Assembly (NCBI GenBank): GCA_020284085.1
Contig: JACEVL010000289.1
Location: forward strand, 329,501 to 393,500
DNA from: Aporrectodea caliginosa
Lineage: Eukaryota > Annelida > Clitellata > Crassiclitellata > Lumbricidae
Reading direction: 5' to 3'
DNA length: 64,000 nt
Under the pieces are notes generated by a model, which saw nothing but the letters and a program-made list of their open reading frames with translations, did not search any database and was not told the origin of the DNA. A program made the position numbers and the translations under genes. Below, one piece after another: positions 33,978 through 44,846 of this stretch; positions within the stretch are counted from its first letter, which is position 1, and each line of letters begins with the position of its first letter.

Positions 33978-35137
33978 ACCTTTGTTATAGTAATTGGTCT
34001 TATTATGAAGTCATTTCGTATAGTCATAACATAATGTAACATGGCTTTATCATTTTGACGTACCTCTGTTATGGTATTAAAATTGGTCTTATTATGACGT
34101 AATTTACTGTAGTCATAACCGCTCAGTAACATGACGTTGTCATTATCTACCTATTGTTCACGCTAAGCTGTACCGTCACGTGTTAGCTAGTCTGCATCAC
34201 TGATGGCAGTGTAATCGTAATAGCGAGATTTCTGTAACTCCCTAAAAAGCGAAGTCGCGGGAACCAGCTTATTCACAGGCGCTTCGTCTCCGTTTTGGGT
34301 GGATATTGCGTAAAAGGCGCTTGCTTTCCGATAGTAATTAGCCTAATTGGTTGTCCGGGTTTAAATCGAAAGTTTTTTTACTATTTTATACACGTCTATT
34401 TTATCCGAACGCTTTTAAAAGTGTAACGCATTAGGCCTACTGTTTTAACTTCTTAATTATTCGTGAATGATTTTGACATCGCAGAAGCAGAACTTGTTTT
34501 CGTGAACATGCGTTCTCAGAGTTCGTCTGAGAGCAATGGTTGCGAGTTGTAGAGGGAAGCATTGGGCAGCATTGAAGCATTGATGTAAGTCAGACGTAAC
34601 GATGACATGAGGAATCTGTGACGTATTCTGGACGACATTGTGACGTAAGCTTGACTAGGCTAATCCGTGACGTAAATCTGAAACTAGACTGTCTTCCGGT
34701 GTATGACGTCATTTTACAATCGAATACGCATATCAATGATTGTTCTGACGTCACGATGTTTGACATTTCGATTGTACTTTGTTACCCGTCGTTTATTTGA
34801 AGGGATGCGATTCAAAGCTACGCATTATGGCGTGGTGCCGACCGATCTTTTATCTTGTAGGTAATTGTGACATTTCGTTAGCGAATTTCTTACGAAGATG
34901 TACGTGGCTGATAGACTTTAATATGAGATTAGTACTTTGAGAGTTGTTTGTTCGTTTATATAATCGCAGCATTAAACAGGTTTTACAATGTTTATGCCAT
35001 TGTTCGGCGTGTCTAATACATTATAGGGTGTGTAGGCCTACGATGCGATAACTTATGTGACCACTTTATATGTAGCCGAAATGTAGGGCCTACTGTAGAC
35101 GTTTCTGTATAGGCCTAGCGACCTACAGGCCCTGCTA

Positions 35138-35235
35138 AGTTTTCAGTGAACTGATCGGGTGAGGTCCTTCACCACCGCTCACCGTTTGAATGGGAGCCAT
35201 GCCATATAAGGTATTCGTGTATGGACCGTTCTAGC
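35138..35235 (+). repeat. Dispersed repeat family F
   Basis: tcagtgaactgatcgggtga, ggtccttcaccaccgctcac, cgtttgaatgggagccatgc. Related copies: 36686-36790, 40352-40460 and 40475-40562. Confidence 0.6.
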
Positions 35236-35643
35236 CAGAGATTCAGATCTATGAAATAAGCCACCATAATGATGTTAAGTGTCGTTATTGTAATTGTAAT
35301 TACGACGATTTATATAGCGTTATTGGTATGACATTTAGCAGAGACAGGGGCACAGAGACAGGTACAGGGAGAGCGAGGAGGAGGAGGAGGGCGACTCTAA
35401 TCATCTACACCAACGAATGGAAATAATTATATCTAGTTAGAATATAAGGTAATGATAGGTCGACGTAATTGGCCTTGGCAGTCACAAGGTTGCGCTGAAC
35501 ATGGATGAAAGCTCATCTTAGACACCTTTAACACGCTTTCTTCTAATGCTATAAATTCAGCTAATGCGCTTAATCACTAGACGTCTGTACATCACCAAAG
35601 AGTAAGGTCGACGTTAACGGTCCTGGCGGCCAAGACAAACGTT

Positions 35644-35760
35644 AGGCAACGGAAAATTTGCCTACAATCGGATGATGCCAGTCCAAGGCCTGAAAGAAGG
35701 AGGAGGGCGACGCAAATCATCCGTTATGACGCAACGTCGTTAAACAGCAACTAACCAACA
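35644..35760 (-). repeat. Dispersed repeat, module 1 copy
   Basis: Reverse copy: gatgccagtccaaggcctga, ggaggagggcgacgcaaatc, cgacgcaacgtcgttaaac-like end. Confidence 0.65.
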
Positions 35761-35780
35761 TAGGTATTATATACAGCTAC

Positions 35781-36276
35781 GTGTCTGAATGGGTGCCATG
35801 CCTTATTCTAACCCGACTTGATTACTGCAACTCGGTACTCTATGGTCTCCCTGAATGCACACAGCTGTTTTCTCTTACCAGAATACTGCATCAGGCTGCA
35901 AGGCTGTGTCTTGGACTTTCTTACCGAGAGCATATCACACCTGCTCTTCGTTCTCTACACTGGCTTCTGTGCGCGTATCCGCTTCAAGCTGGCACTCCTC
36001 ATGTACAGAGCATGCACAGATCATCTTCCTTCCTACTTGACTTCCATGGTCACACCTTGCAACTCTGTTAAAGGTCGCTCCTCTCTTCGATCAGCATCTG
36101 CTGGAAAGTATGTTGTTCCTGGTACACGTCTTGTCTTTGGCCGGCGTTCATTCACAGTTGCCGGTCCCTCCATCTGGAACTCTCTACCTCCTCATGTTCG
36201 CAACTCTCTTAGCGAGACTGTCTTTCGCTCTAAACTTAAAACTTACCTCTTTCATAATATATTCGTTTATTGGTAA
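35781..36276 (+). pseudogene. LINE reverse-transcriptase C-terminal fragment
   Basis: LTRLDYCNSVLYGLP, then QAARLCLGLS..HITPALRSLHWL, and after a frame change near 35960 RIRFKLALLMYRACTDHLPS..PGTRLVFGRRSFTVAGPSIW and NSLPPHVRNSLSETVFRSKL. This order is typical of the CR1/L2/Rex-type RT C-terminus, and it belongs to a family different from the 15.6 kb LINE. The frameshift makes it dead. Confidence 0.82.
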
Positions 36277-36299
36277 GAAACAGGTAGACACACCGCTAT

Positions 36300-38154
36300 C
36301 TGATACATAATAGTAGCCTAATAGAAAAGTTTAAAATGAGTGTAGTGTTTTTAGTCATACAATGTCAGATTAGCCTATATCACCAAGAGAGCTTCTATAT
36401 AGGGCTCTGGGGATAAACTGTCTATCGTCTTTCGGAGGCAATGTGTAGTTATGTGGGCGGGGTCGTAGATGATATTTGATGGTAACAACAGGAGGAAATA
36501 GTCCTCGAAGAACGTGGTGGTCACATCTGATGACGGCAGCCAAGAGACGTTCAGTCTATTTATGGCTCTTAATAGTTGCCCAGCTTCAATGTGCTCTTCT
36601 GAACTTTGTAACGAGGGCATTATCAAATTACAGTTGTATACTATTGTATTGTATTAAAGTGCTAGAGCGACCGTATACGCATGGTCTCGACTCTGCTCGT
36701 TTTTCAATGAACTGATCGGATGAACCTCTTAAGGCCCACGTGTTCGGACCGTAATAGCCGGAGATTTAAATCTTTTAAATAAGTCGGCGTCGGTATGCAA
36801 ACCGTTAATCTAGCGTACAGCGGAACATAGGACGTGCGTTGTAACCAATGTAGCAAACCAAACCAGCAGATCAATCTATGGTTCGCCTTTCCCTGTTAAG
36901 GATGTCAAGTTGTAAATCTATTGGCTGGTGCAAAATGTGTTTCCGGGCTGCGCCAAGTACATTCAGAGATAACTTGTGTTCTGTAGTAGAAAATCTCGTA
37001 ATTAAGCGGCAATTAATTGACTGCATCAGTTGTACGATTTGTGTACGAGTCCGTTGCGTTGTCTAGTGCGAAAACCTACTTCTTCCAAATTGCTTATCCA
37101 CCATAGGCTGCCTGTCTGTCTTGTGAACTGATCTTCTGGGTGTTGACCTGAATTACACGTACGGCTTGGTTTTGGTTGATGCCTCGTGCGTTGGACACCG
37201 TCGCGATAGAAGTTACATGTGATGTTGCAGTTTGGTTTAGAGACTTAGCATCCATGTCGACGGGAACCCTTTTGTTGGTTCTACGTGTGTGCGTGACTCT
37301 TCTAATTTACTGTGCATTGTTTTGCTAACTGATGCAATAGTGTAGTTGTAATAATATTGATATTTAACAACTTATAGGCCATTGCACAGATTTGTTTTGC
37401 TCTTTGAGTGGCGATATATAGATGTCCAAATACAAATACAAACGTAAATGTAATTGTTATTGAACATTTATAAAGCGCCTTTCACAGTATCTACTCAGAG
37501 GCGCTCTCTGCGTTAGCCTAATTGATGTTAAATGCTACACAGAACGAATACATTACATCGGTTAGCAGAACAATGCACAGTAGGCCTAAACCGCAAGAGT
37601 AACCAGTAGAGGGCCCACGCACACACGTTGAACCAACCAACGGATTCCCGTCGACAGCTGAAGCTGGCGTGAATGTTCAGAGACTCTGGGCCACGTTGCG
37701 TCGATAGGGTAGAGCGGCGACAGGTGTTGTGACATAATTAGGACTTTTCGTTTGGGGGCTTTACGCTTTGAGGATGGTCAGTGCTTCGAGCCTATAGTTG
37801 GTTCGGGGCTTTATTTATTTTGGGGGCTGAAGCCACCCCAAGCCCAACTTTAGTTTTTACACGTCTCTGCATGGACAGTTGACAGCGTTCGGATATTTCG
37901 TATAGGTCCCAACTTAAACTCTTCACAGCAAAAACTGACTGATGTATACAGCCATGTTTTGTTGGAGTGTTTTTGTCCAGCGTAATTGACCCTGAAGGAT
38001 GACTGGAACACGACATGTCGATCTAATAGAGAACCGGTTTGTTAAGAACATAACATAATAATAATAATAATATTTTTTAAATAATAATAATAGTAATAAT
38101 AATAATAATAAGTCCCTGGGGGAATGAAGTACCTCAGGGCACTTTAAAAAAAAA

Positions 38155-38205
<51 letters not shown>

Positions 38206-38300
38206 GACAATTTATATGGCGTCGTAAGTTCCGTAACATCATTGCAGTGACTCAACTATAGCCGTCTAGTGGTAATATTATTTTTAATACGTTTCTTTTC
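36300..38300. other. Gene-free stretch
   Basis: Holds family F (36686-36790), family D (37090-37215), a reverse LINE-type tail at about 37455-37510, a G-rich repeat at about 37735-37860 also seen at about 61690-61840, and (AAT)n tracts at 38056-38205. Nothing else was recognised. Confidence 0.45.
37090..37215 (+). repeat. Dispersed repeat family D
   Basis: attgcttatccaccataggc, tgcctgtctgtctt, tgttgacctgaattacacgt, ttgatgcctcgtgcgttgga. Confidence 0.65.
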
Positions 38301-38304
38301 CCAG

Positions 38305-38390
38305 GGTTTTCGTGCTGAGAGCGCTTCTGAATAGTTATTCTGAGAGAGGCGCTATATAAATCTTTAGATACAATACAATACAATACAATT
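38305..38390 (+). mobile_element. LINE/SINE 3' tail fragment with (ATACA)n
   Basis: gctgagagcgcttctgaata, gaggcgctatataaatcttt, then agatacaatacaatacaatt. Confidence 0.75.
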
Positions 38391-38423
38391 AAAACCCAAG
38401 GAAAATAAATGTGTTCCGGTAGT

Positions 38424-38510
38424 TGCTGTTTAACGACGCTGTCTTATTACAAAGGTGATTAGCGTCGACCTCCTCCTCTATCGGGGCATCGGACTGGCAC
38501 CACTGAGTAT
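38424..38510 (+). repeat. Dispersed repeat, module 1 copy
   Basis: gttgctgtttaacgacgctg, gtgattagcgtcgacctcct and gcatcggactggcaccactg follow the module-1 order. Confidence 0.7.
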
Positions 38511-38612
38511 ACGGCAATAAAGTGTACGTACGGCAAACAACAGTATAATATCTTATAGCCTGTATGGTGAAGTCGACACTCCGCCACTGCCGCAGTCGGG
38601 TGGCGCCAGTCT

Positions 38613-39454
38613 CAATGTTATTTCAGTTATGGTTTTTCAGTTACAGTTACAGTTACTTAATTTAGTATTTTTCAGTCACAGTTAACTGCAATCAGATGTT
38701 TCAGTTAGGCCTTCAGTTTTTATTTATTTCTCAGTTACAGTTTCAGTTATTATTTTCACTATTTTAACGACACACTGGCCACAAGTATTTCCAACAGTTC
38801 CCAGAAATATTTACGCAGCAAATTAATCCGATTTAACGTATTGTCGGTTTAATTAAAGGGAAACACGACGTTCCAGATTAACACTAAGTCTTGCTCTGTT
38901 CCGCTTTCGTGCGCATAAATCCCAACTAACTGAGAAAACACGCTAAGTAGCCTACATGCTTGTGCCAGAGTTGGATAAGAGGTCTGTCGATCCACACTCG
39001 TGTTTTTAGGCATCATTGCCAGCAACAGTGCGAACACAGCATCGACTCTTGTCTACTGCCGCTTCATAAACAAATATTCCCACACGCCACTTTCCACTTT
39101 TCGACCGCTACTTGTCGTAACATTGTTCTCGTATAGTCGTCGATTGTTTTACGGCTTAACGCCTACATTAATCAACGACAACACAACGAAATGAAAAGGA
39201 ACCGGAAGTAAAATGAGCATAGAAAACTGACTGTAGACTAGAGTAGGATTACTATTCAAAAAATAAGTAAGGAAAAACATATGTTTCATTTTCAAGTTGA
39301 CGCTTATATAGTGATGCTTCAGTTATACAGTTTATGTTTTCAGTTTATGTTACAGTTTTATTTATTCAACACTTTTCAGTTACAGTTAACTGACAAACAT
39401 TTTTCAGTTATTATCCTATTTCAGTTACAGTTTCAGTTAATAGAAATAACGCTG
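38613..39454. mobile_element. 842-bp non-autonomous hAT-like element
   Basis: Ends CAATGTTATTTCAGTTA and TTAACTG..GAAATAACGCTG-type inverted repeat, with a perfect 8-bp target duplication gccagtct (38605-38612 and 39455-39462). Subterminal zones are packed with ttcagttacag motifs. It lies inside a reverse module-1 repeat (ggtggcgccagtct / ctcaagcctcg). It is related to the 119-bp MITE at 30297. Confidence 0.85.
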
Positions 39455-39559
39455 GCCAGTCTCAAGCCTCGTTAAGCAGAAACTACGTATCATGAAGTCG
39501 CTGTCAATGGTAGCAATTTGATGTCGTTAAACAAAGGAAAATGTGTGTGTGTGTGTGTG

Positions 39560-39975
39560 CGACACTGTCATAACGAAGATGATTAGTGTCGCCCTCTTCC
39601 TTAGTCCAGGCTTCGGACTGGCACTACCAGAGCTCGAGTACGGACAGTGGCGCGGAGTTTAATGCCTGGCATTTCGTTGGCTAGTTTCTGTTTAACGACG
39701 CTGTGTCATAACGAAGATGCTTAGCGTCGCCCTCCTCATTTGTACAGGCTTCGGACTGGCACTACCAGAGTACGTACGGGCATAGGCTGAGTTGAACTAG
39801 GGCCTACTCGTCGAACACCTCCATATATAATCCAGCGCAGTCTGCGCCGACGGCGTCTCCGGCTCAAACTCCGCCACTACCCTACCTGTGGTAGTGCCAG
39901 TCCCAAGCCTGGAGAAAGGAGGAGGGCGACACTAATCATCTTTGTTATGACACAGTGTTGTTAAACAGCAACCAA
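39560..39975. repeat. Cluster of three module 1 copies
   Basis: Two direct copies (39565-39660 and 39680-39785) contain taacgaagatg..ttag.gtcgccctc and caggcttcggactggcacta. One reverse copy (39858-39975) contains tagtgccagtcccaagcctg and ggaggagggcgacactaatc. Confidence 0.8.
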
Positions 39976-40351
39976 GCGTCTCTGGCTCTCTAAGCGATAA
40001 GTGGCCCTTAAGCAGACTCCATTATTTTTATAGCACGTAAACAGCGGAAGCGCTAACAAACACTTAACAGGTTTACCGAGTCTGGCAATCTCTCCACGCA
40101 CTTGACGCGTTAGAGGGAAAACTATCGAAGGGCTTAAATACCACTTAATCGGAAATTTTGCGCTGGGAAATTTTCCAGTTTAGTACAGTGAAGACTATGT
40201 TTTCGCAGTTCTATAAGGCCTTACCGATGACCATATCCGAGAAGTCTTATGCTTGCTCCATGGGAATCGAGACACACAGCAGAAGCCTGTAAATTTAAAA
40301 GTAGGCGTACGCGTTTTTATGTAGCAACAGTAGGCCTATGTATAGGCCTAG

Positions 40352-40562
40352 CCTCGACTCTGCTCGTTTTTCAATGAATTTTGTCGGGTGAGGTCCTTCA
40401 CAACCGCTGCCCGTTTGAATGGACGCCACGCCTTCTAATGTCCCCGGGTACAGACCGGGGTAGAGCGACTGTATGGCATCGATCCTGTTCGGTTTTCATT
40501 GAATTTGTTGGGTGGGGTCCTTCACGACCGCCGCCTGTTTGAGTGGACGCCACGCCACTTAA
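40352..40562 (+). repeat. Dispersed repeat family F, two copies in tandem
   Basis: gactctgctcgtttttcaat and gtgaggtccttcacaaccgc at 40352-40460, repeated with changes at 40475-40562. Confidence 0.7.
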
Positions 40563-40617
40563 GTTGTAGGCCTATACTGAGTAAAAATTAACTGTAGGCC
40601 TACACACGAGGCCTTAC

Positions 40618-40618
<1 letters not shown>

Positions 40619-40657
<39 letters not shown>
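40619..40657. repeat. (TA)n microsatellite
   Basis: Uninterrupted dinucleotide run that served as the target of the following DNA transposon. The (TA)n resumes at 42925. Confidence 0.95.
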
Positions 40658-40660
<3 letters not shown>

Positions 40661-42924
40661 TGTGGTCCAAAATTACATGTAAAAATATTTTCTTTTTAAA
40701 TTCATGAGGCATGTTGATACATTGCTTCATATTGATCCAAAAAGGACCTGTGTGAAATTTTTAGTGAAAAATTTAATATTTAGGGGTCGCTCACGACTAT
40801 CGAAATTTTACATGAGAATGGTCCAAACTATAGTGTAGCGGCATAGCTCCGAAATTTGAAGTGATTGTGCATTTTGTTTATACAAGCATAAAATTTGGTA
40901 CAGACATTATACATACTAATAGTACGAGATCTAGATATTGGGCACGCTGAATTATTATATTTGTCAAAATGGCGGCCATTTTTCAAAATGGCCGACCGAA
41001 ATAGAGAGTTTTCAATATCTCAGCTTCTAGTTCACTTACAATTGTGATCTTGATGTCTAAACATACAGATTTAGGGACAAAGATTCCAATAGAACTAATT
41101 TTAAACACTTATCTACACGAGATTTGCAGCCAGGGACGTCAAATAAGGGGAAGGTGGGCAGTCCGGTGCAAAATATGGAACAATTGTTCATTAAATTATA
41201 GAAGCATGAAATTTGGTACATAGTATGATCGTGTCCTAAGGGAAGATTCTAGCTATAGGGCCAGGTTTGCTCCTGGCCTCAGTGGCAGCCATTCTCCAAA
41301 ATGGCCGACCGAAATAGAGATTTTACACTCCACAGTCAATATGATCGATTCCTTCATCCGCGAAGTCAAAGAGAAAGATGCCTACTTAGTTCTATACACT
41401 GGGATGACAAATTGCAATCCGATCTTACAGGAAATGGAGAGGGTGCAAAGGTTGACCGTTTGCCAATATTCATTTTAAGACCAGGCAAAGCTGCCATCAG
41501 GTACTGGAGCTGACATGGCCAATGTCGATGTCCGGATCATTCGAGAATGGACGTTGGAAAAGCATGGTGAAGCACTTTGGATTGACATCAATGCTTCCAA
41601 CACTGGGATCCAATCCGGATGTTGCCAACTGATCAAGTTAGAATTGGGTCGACCTCTGTTGCATTTTGCGTGTAGACTGTGTAGACTTCACATAATGGAG
41701 CTTATATTGGCTACAGTCGTCAAAGCTGTGAAATGGTTGCATCTTCTGGACCAGATATCCAGCTATTCTAAGGTTTTTGTGAACAGTTGTCCTTCATCCT
41801 AAGAGACGGCTTACATGCATTACAGGATCTAGGAATATATGACTACAAGGAGTGGCGATATACTACCATCGTAGCCATGAAGACTAGCCTGGAGAAAGAG
41901 AGTCCACGTTACGATTATAAATGCAGAACCGTAGCAACCTTTTCTGTATTTTGTAACGGGGATCTTCATGCTCTGATCAGCCTGGAACGTTCCACCATGC
42001 ACGATGGATGGCCAAGGCCAGCTACATACTCAAACTCCTGATGTATTGTGAGCAAATAAATTTAGTAAGCTGGTCTCCGTGAAGTAGGTATTTTCATTGT
42101 CCTGATCTACTTCAGAACCTTGGTGGAGGCTCCACGAGCTTGTGATGTTGTGCTGTGATGACCGGGGTATTCTGGATGGCCTAATCCGCTACAATGCTGT
42201 AAATGAGATCGCCAAGACGGCATTTACTACTTTCATACACCATTTCTGGTATTTAGGAAGTAATTTTGTCGGATTCTCACTTTTCTCTGAGAAACTCATA
42301 AGAAAAGAGAGATCATGACACAAATGAAGAAAGAGAAGAAGCTGGATCGCAAGAGGTGGGTTCCTAAAGAAACATTTTTGAGAGGAAATAACAACGAGCC
42401 TGAGCGACCTTGCTTCTTTCGCATATCCAAGGTATCTGAAGTCTCCTCGTATCAAGGAGATGCTCTTGGATCTTCCTCCTGAGCAATTGGAACAAGACAA
42501 AGGCTTTCAAGAGAGGAGGAGGAAGACTGAAGAATTTAAAGTCGTGAATGAGAGAGGAGTTGCCTTTATCAGCACCTTCAACTACTCATTGACGAGCGAT
42601 GAAGGCACTAAGCAAGCGGCTTTTATATGGGCATTGGAAATTGGACACTGTGGACAGTCATTTAAACACTAATTTCAGTTGCCTAACAATAAAATGGCAA
42701 ATTGATAGATTGCATCCTCATTGCTCGTTGACTGGCCGCCTCGGCCAGCCAAATCGCAATATTTACACTGTAGTAAGTATATTAAAACTTCGACAGCATT
42801 GAGCGACCTGTAACTGTAGTCCAAACTTTTTAATATTTTGCACTGTGGGTTTCTTGTACCAGATGTACAAAATAAACAACATGCCTCTGAAATATTTCAC
42901 TCTTAATGTTTTTGGACCACCCTA
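40658..42924 (+). mobile_element. Degenerate DNA transposon, superfamily undetermined
   Basis: Inverted ends TAGTGTGGTCCAAAA and TTTTGGACCACCCTA bound a 2.27 kb element lying within (TA)n. The interior has two copies of a palindromic tract (ggccatttttcaaaatggcc at about 40975 and a variant at about 41290) and a broken protein gene (41340-42672). A TA or similar target fits, but duplication length cannot be read inside (TA)n. Confidence 0.8.
41340..42672 (+). pseudogene. Broken transposon protein, conserved uncharacterised type
   Basis: Coding pieces in several frames: MIDSFIREVKEKDAYLVLYT; then REWTLEKHGEALWIDINASN and TGIQSGCC..LELGRPLLHF with ACR..HIMELIL; then LGIYDYKEWRYTTI; then SPRIKEMLLDLPPEQLEQDK and FKVVNERGVAFISTFNYSLT. 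The Asp/SNTG, ACR.HI.E and ERGVA.I..FN.SLT blocks recall, from memory, an uncharacterised protein common in animal transposons. Stops and frame changes show it is dead. Whether it is the transposase itself is inference. Confidence 0.65.
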
Positions 42925-43036
42925 ATATATATATATATATATAGTGCTAAAGTATGATGTAGATCCAATGGTAGGCCTATATATATATAGTGCTAAAGTT
43001 GACCTCATTGGAATTTTGATCGGTCATCTGAGATGG

Positions 43037-43256
43037 GTGGATTCAGAGTTAACGACGTCTTATGGCAATAAAAGCCGATATGTCGTCATTGGCATCGGAA
43101 GAAATTATTTGGCATGATAGCCTACAGCCATTTTTTAATCTGACAACTTGTGACAAGTAGTAGTAGTTTCAGTTTAGCGACACTGTGTGATAACAAAGAT
43201 CATTAGCGTCGCCCTCCTCCTTCGACCAGGCTTGGGATTGGCACTGCCAGAGTACC
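43037..43256 (+). repeat. Module 2-like and module 1 repeat pair
   Basis: agttaacgacgtcttatggc and gtcgtcattggcatcgg (43037-43130) resemble module 2. Module 1 follows at 43165-43256 (gtttagcgacactgtgtgat, attagcgtcgccctcctcct, ggcactgccagagtac). Confidence 0.65.
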
Positions 43257-43560
43257 CCAGTCTTACCCTGGCTTCCGATAAAGAACGCCTGGAAAAACTC
43301 CTAAAAAGAGTCAAACGCCTAGGTTACCTCTATAGAGCAATCGTTTCCAACAGTCTCTGAACTTCCCAATATAGCTGATGCGAAATTCCTTTTCTCCATA
43401 TTGCACAACCCCAAGCATGTACTTCACCAACTCCTACCGCCACTCCGACCCCTCTCCTCTCACCAATTAAAACCTAGAGCACACAACCATACTCTCCCAC
43501 CCAAGGACAGCTCTCAATTTATTCCCAGACATTATATAAAAATATTTACTAGTTTATTCT
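43257..43560 (+). pseudogene. LINE polyprotein C-terminal fragment
   Basis: DKERLEKLLKRVKRLGYLYR then, after a frame change, ELPNIADAKFLFSILHNPKH, VLHQLLPPLRPLSSHQLKPR, AHNHTLPPKDSSQFIPRHYI. The HNPKHVLH.LLPP and LKPR.HN.TLP order is a typical LINE C-terminal tail. A stop at about 43558 is followed by an AATAAA-like signal and a (TA)n run. Confidence 0.75.
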
Positions 43561-43644
43561 AAGACTTTCTAATGAACTTTAATTATCCATTATCACTCAT
43601 GTTAGCATTTCTGCGTTGTTGTCAGATTGTTTTTCTCAATAAAC

Positions 43645-43647
<3 letters not shown>

Positions 43648-43698
<51 letters not shown>

Positions 43699-43705
43699 AT
43701 GTATA
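43648..43705. repeat. (TA)n microsatellite
   Basis: Dinucleotide run following the LINE fragment. Confidence 0.95.
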
Positions 43706-43727
43706 GTTCGAGTAGTGGTTTGGTTGG

Positions 43728-44035
43728 TTTTCTGTTTAACGACTAGATGTGTGGTTACAAAGACCATTTAGCGGCGCCGTCCTGTTTTATCCAGGCTTGG
43801 GACTGGCACTCACAGTCTTCACAGAGTACGGTCAGTGAGCTGTAATATGCCAAAAACTAATCTTTGTCGGCGGCAACGGCCTATGTTGTCATAAGCTGCC
43901 GTTAAACTGAGGATCCCGACGGAGTTTACGAGTAGTGGCGAAACAGTTGCTGAATTTATATCGTCAGAAGAAGCGTATTAAAGGTGTCTTAGACGAGCTC
44001 GCTAAGGTTAATCAATCACCTCTAAGGAGGTAAAA
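43728..44035 (+). repeat. Composite repeat: modules 1, 2 and 3 in order
   Basis: Module 1 at 43728-43830. Module 2, inverted, at about 43845-43920 (atgccaaaaactaatctttg, ggcctatgttgtcataagct). Module 3 at about 43940-44035 (gaagcgtattaaaggtgtct then tagacgagct). It is cut by the fragment at 44041. Confidence 0.7.
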
Positions 44036-44040
44036 CAGGA

Positions 44041-44392
44041 AGGTGACCTGACCGACGCCCTAGGACGGAGGCACGGGCCCGACCTGGGTTGATTAACCAA
44101 AGACCTCCGTACCCACCTTCTCGTGGTGCGAACTGTTAGTAACCTCCCTACGGGGAGGCGAACGAACGGGTACGGCAGGCAAAATCCAGAGGAAGGCAAT
44201 GGCAAACCACCTCTGTACATTTGCCAAGAAAACTGTCATGGAAAGCACGAATGAGATGGATGGAGGAGATACACGAGACAATGAGGATGAACCTTCCGGA
44301 ACCGAGAGAGGCGACGAGAGATCGGAATGCATGGAGAAGGCTGATTATGGCGGTCGCTAGGATTCAGCGAATCGACGGAAGGTGACAAGGTG
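44041..44392 (+). pseudogene. RTE-like LINE 3' end fragment
   Basis: ggaaggcaatggcaaaccac and caagaaaac.tgtcatgg form a well-known RTE-type motif. A coding remnant follows (RMRWMEEIHETMRMNLPEPR then ATRDRNAWRRLIMAVARIQR) and ends with a stop at about 44384. Confidence 0.75.
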
Positions 44393-44399
44393 AATACGA

Positions 44400-44780
44400 G
44401 CTCAGTATAATTAATTAGCAGCATTTTGTGGCTGCCAAGGCTCATTGCGTCGACCTTACTCTATGAACAGGTAGCAGGGTGATCTGACGATTAAGCGCAT
44501 TTGCTCTATTTATGGTAGCTGAAAGAATCGTTTTAAAGGTGTCTAAGATGAACACTGTCATTAATTTTTGAACGCCTCTTGTTGGCCGCCGAGGTTCGTT
44601 TGCGTCAACCTTGCCCTATGGGATAGCGGGAAATAGCACCTGATAACAAAGATCATCAGCGTCGCCCTCCTCATTTTTACAAGCTTGGGACTGGCACTGT
44701 CAGTGTACGAACAATGGTGGAGTTACCTGGTCATTAGTAGTAGCTTAAGTTTAACGACACTGTGTGATAACAAAGATAAG
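44400..44780 (+). repeat. Module 3 and module 1 copies
   Basis: ttttgtggctgccaaggctc, ttgcgtcgaccttactctat, attaagcgcatttgctctat, tcgttttaaaggtgtctaag, then module 1 at 44638-44720 and the start of another at 44750-44778. Confidence 0.7.
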
Positions 44781-44846
44781 TAAGTAAGTATATTCTTTAT
44801 TGAACCAGCTGCAATCCGCATTTGGGGGGGGGGGGCCCGGTGGCGC

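Larger units (their letters stand above)
32386..35137. other. Gene-free repeat-bearing stretch
   Basis: No coding gene recognised. It holds an element with a (TAA)n flank (32880-33065), a foldback element (33069-33977), a short 85-bp-spaced tandem repeat at about 33977-34150 (ttggtcttattatgacgt) and otherwise unassigned AT-rich DNA. Confidence 0.45.

Noticed and set aside
36375..36626. 83-codon open frame on the - strand
   Set aside because: No recognisable domain, composition bias or conserved context; the length is within chance for this DNA.
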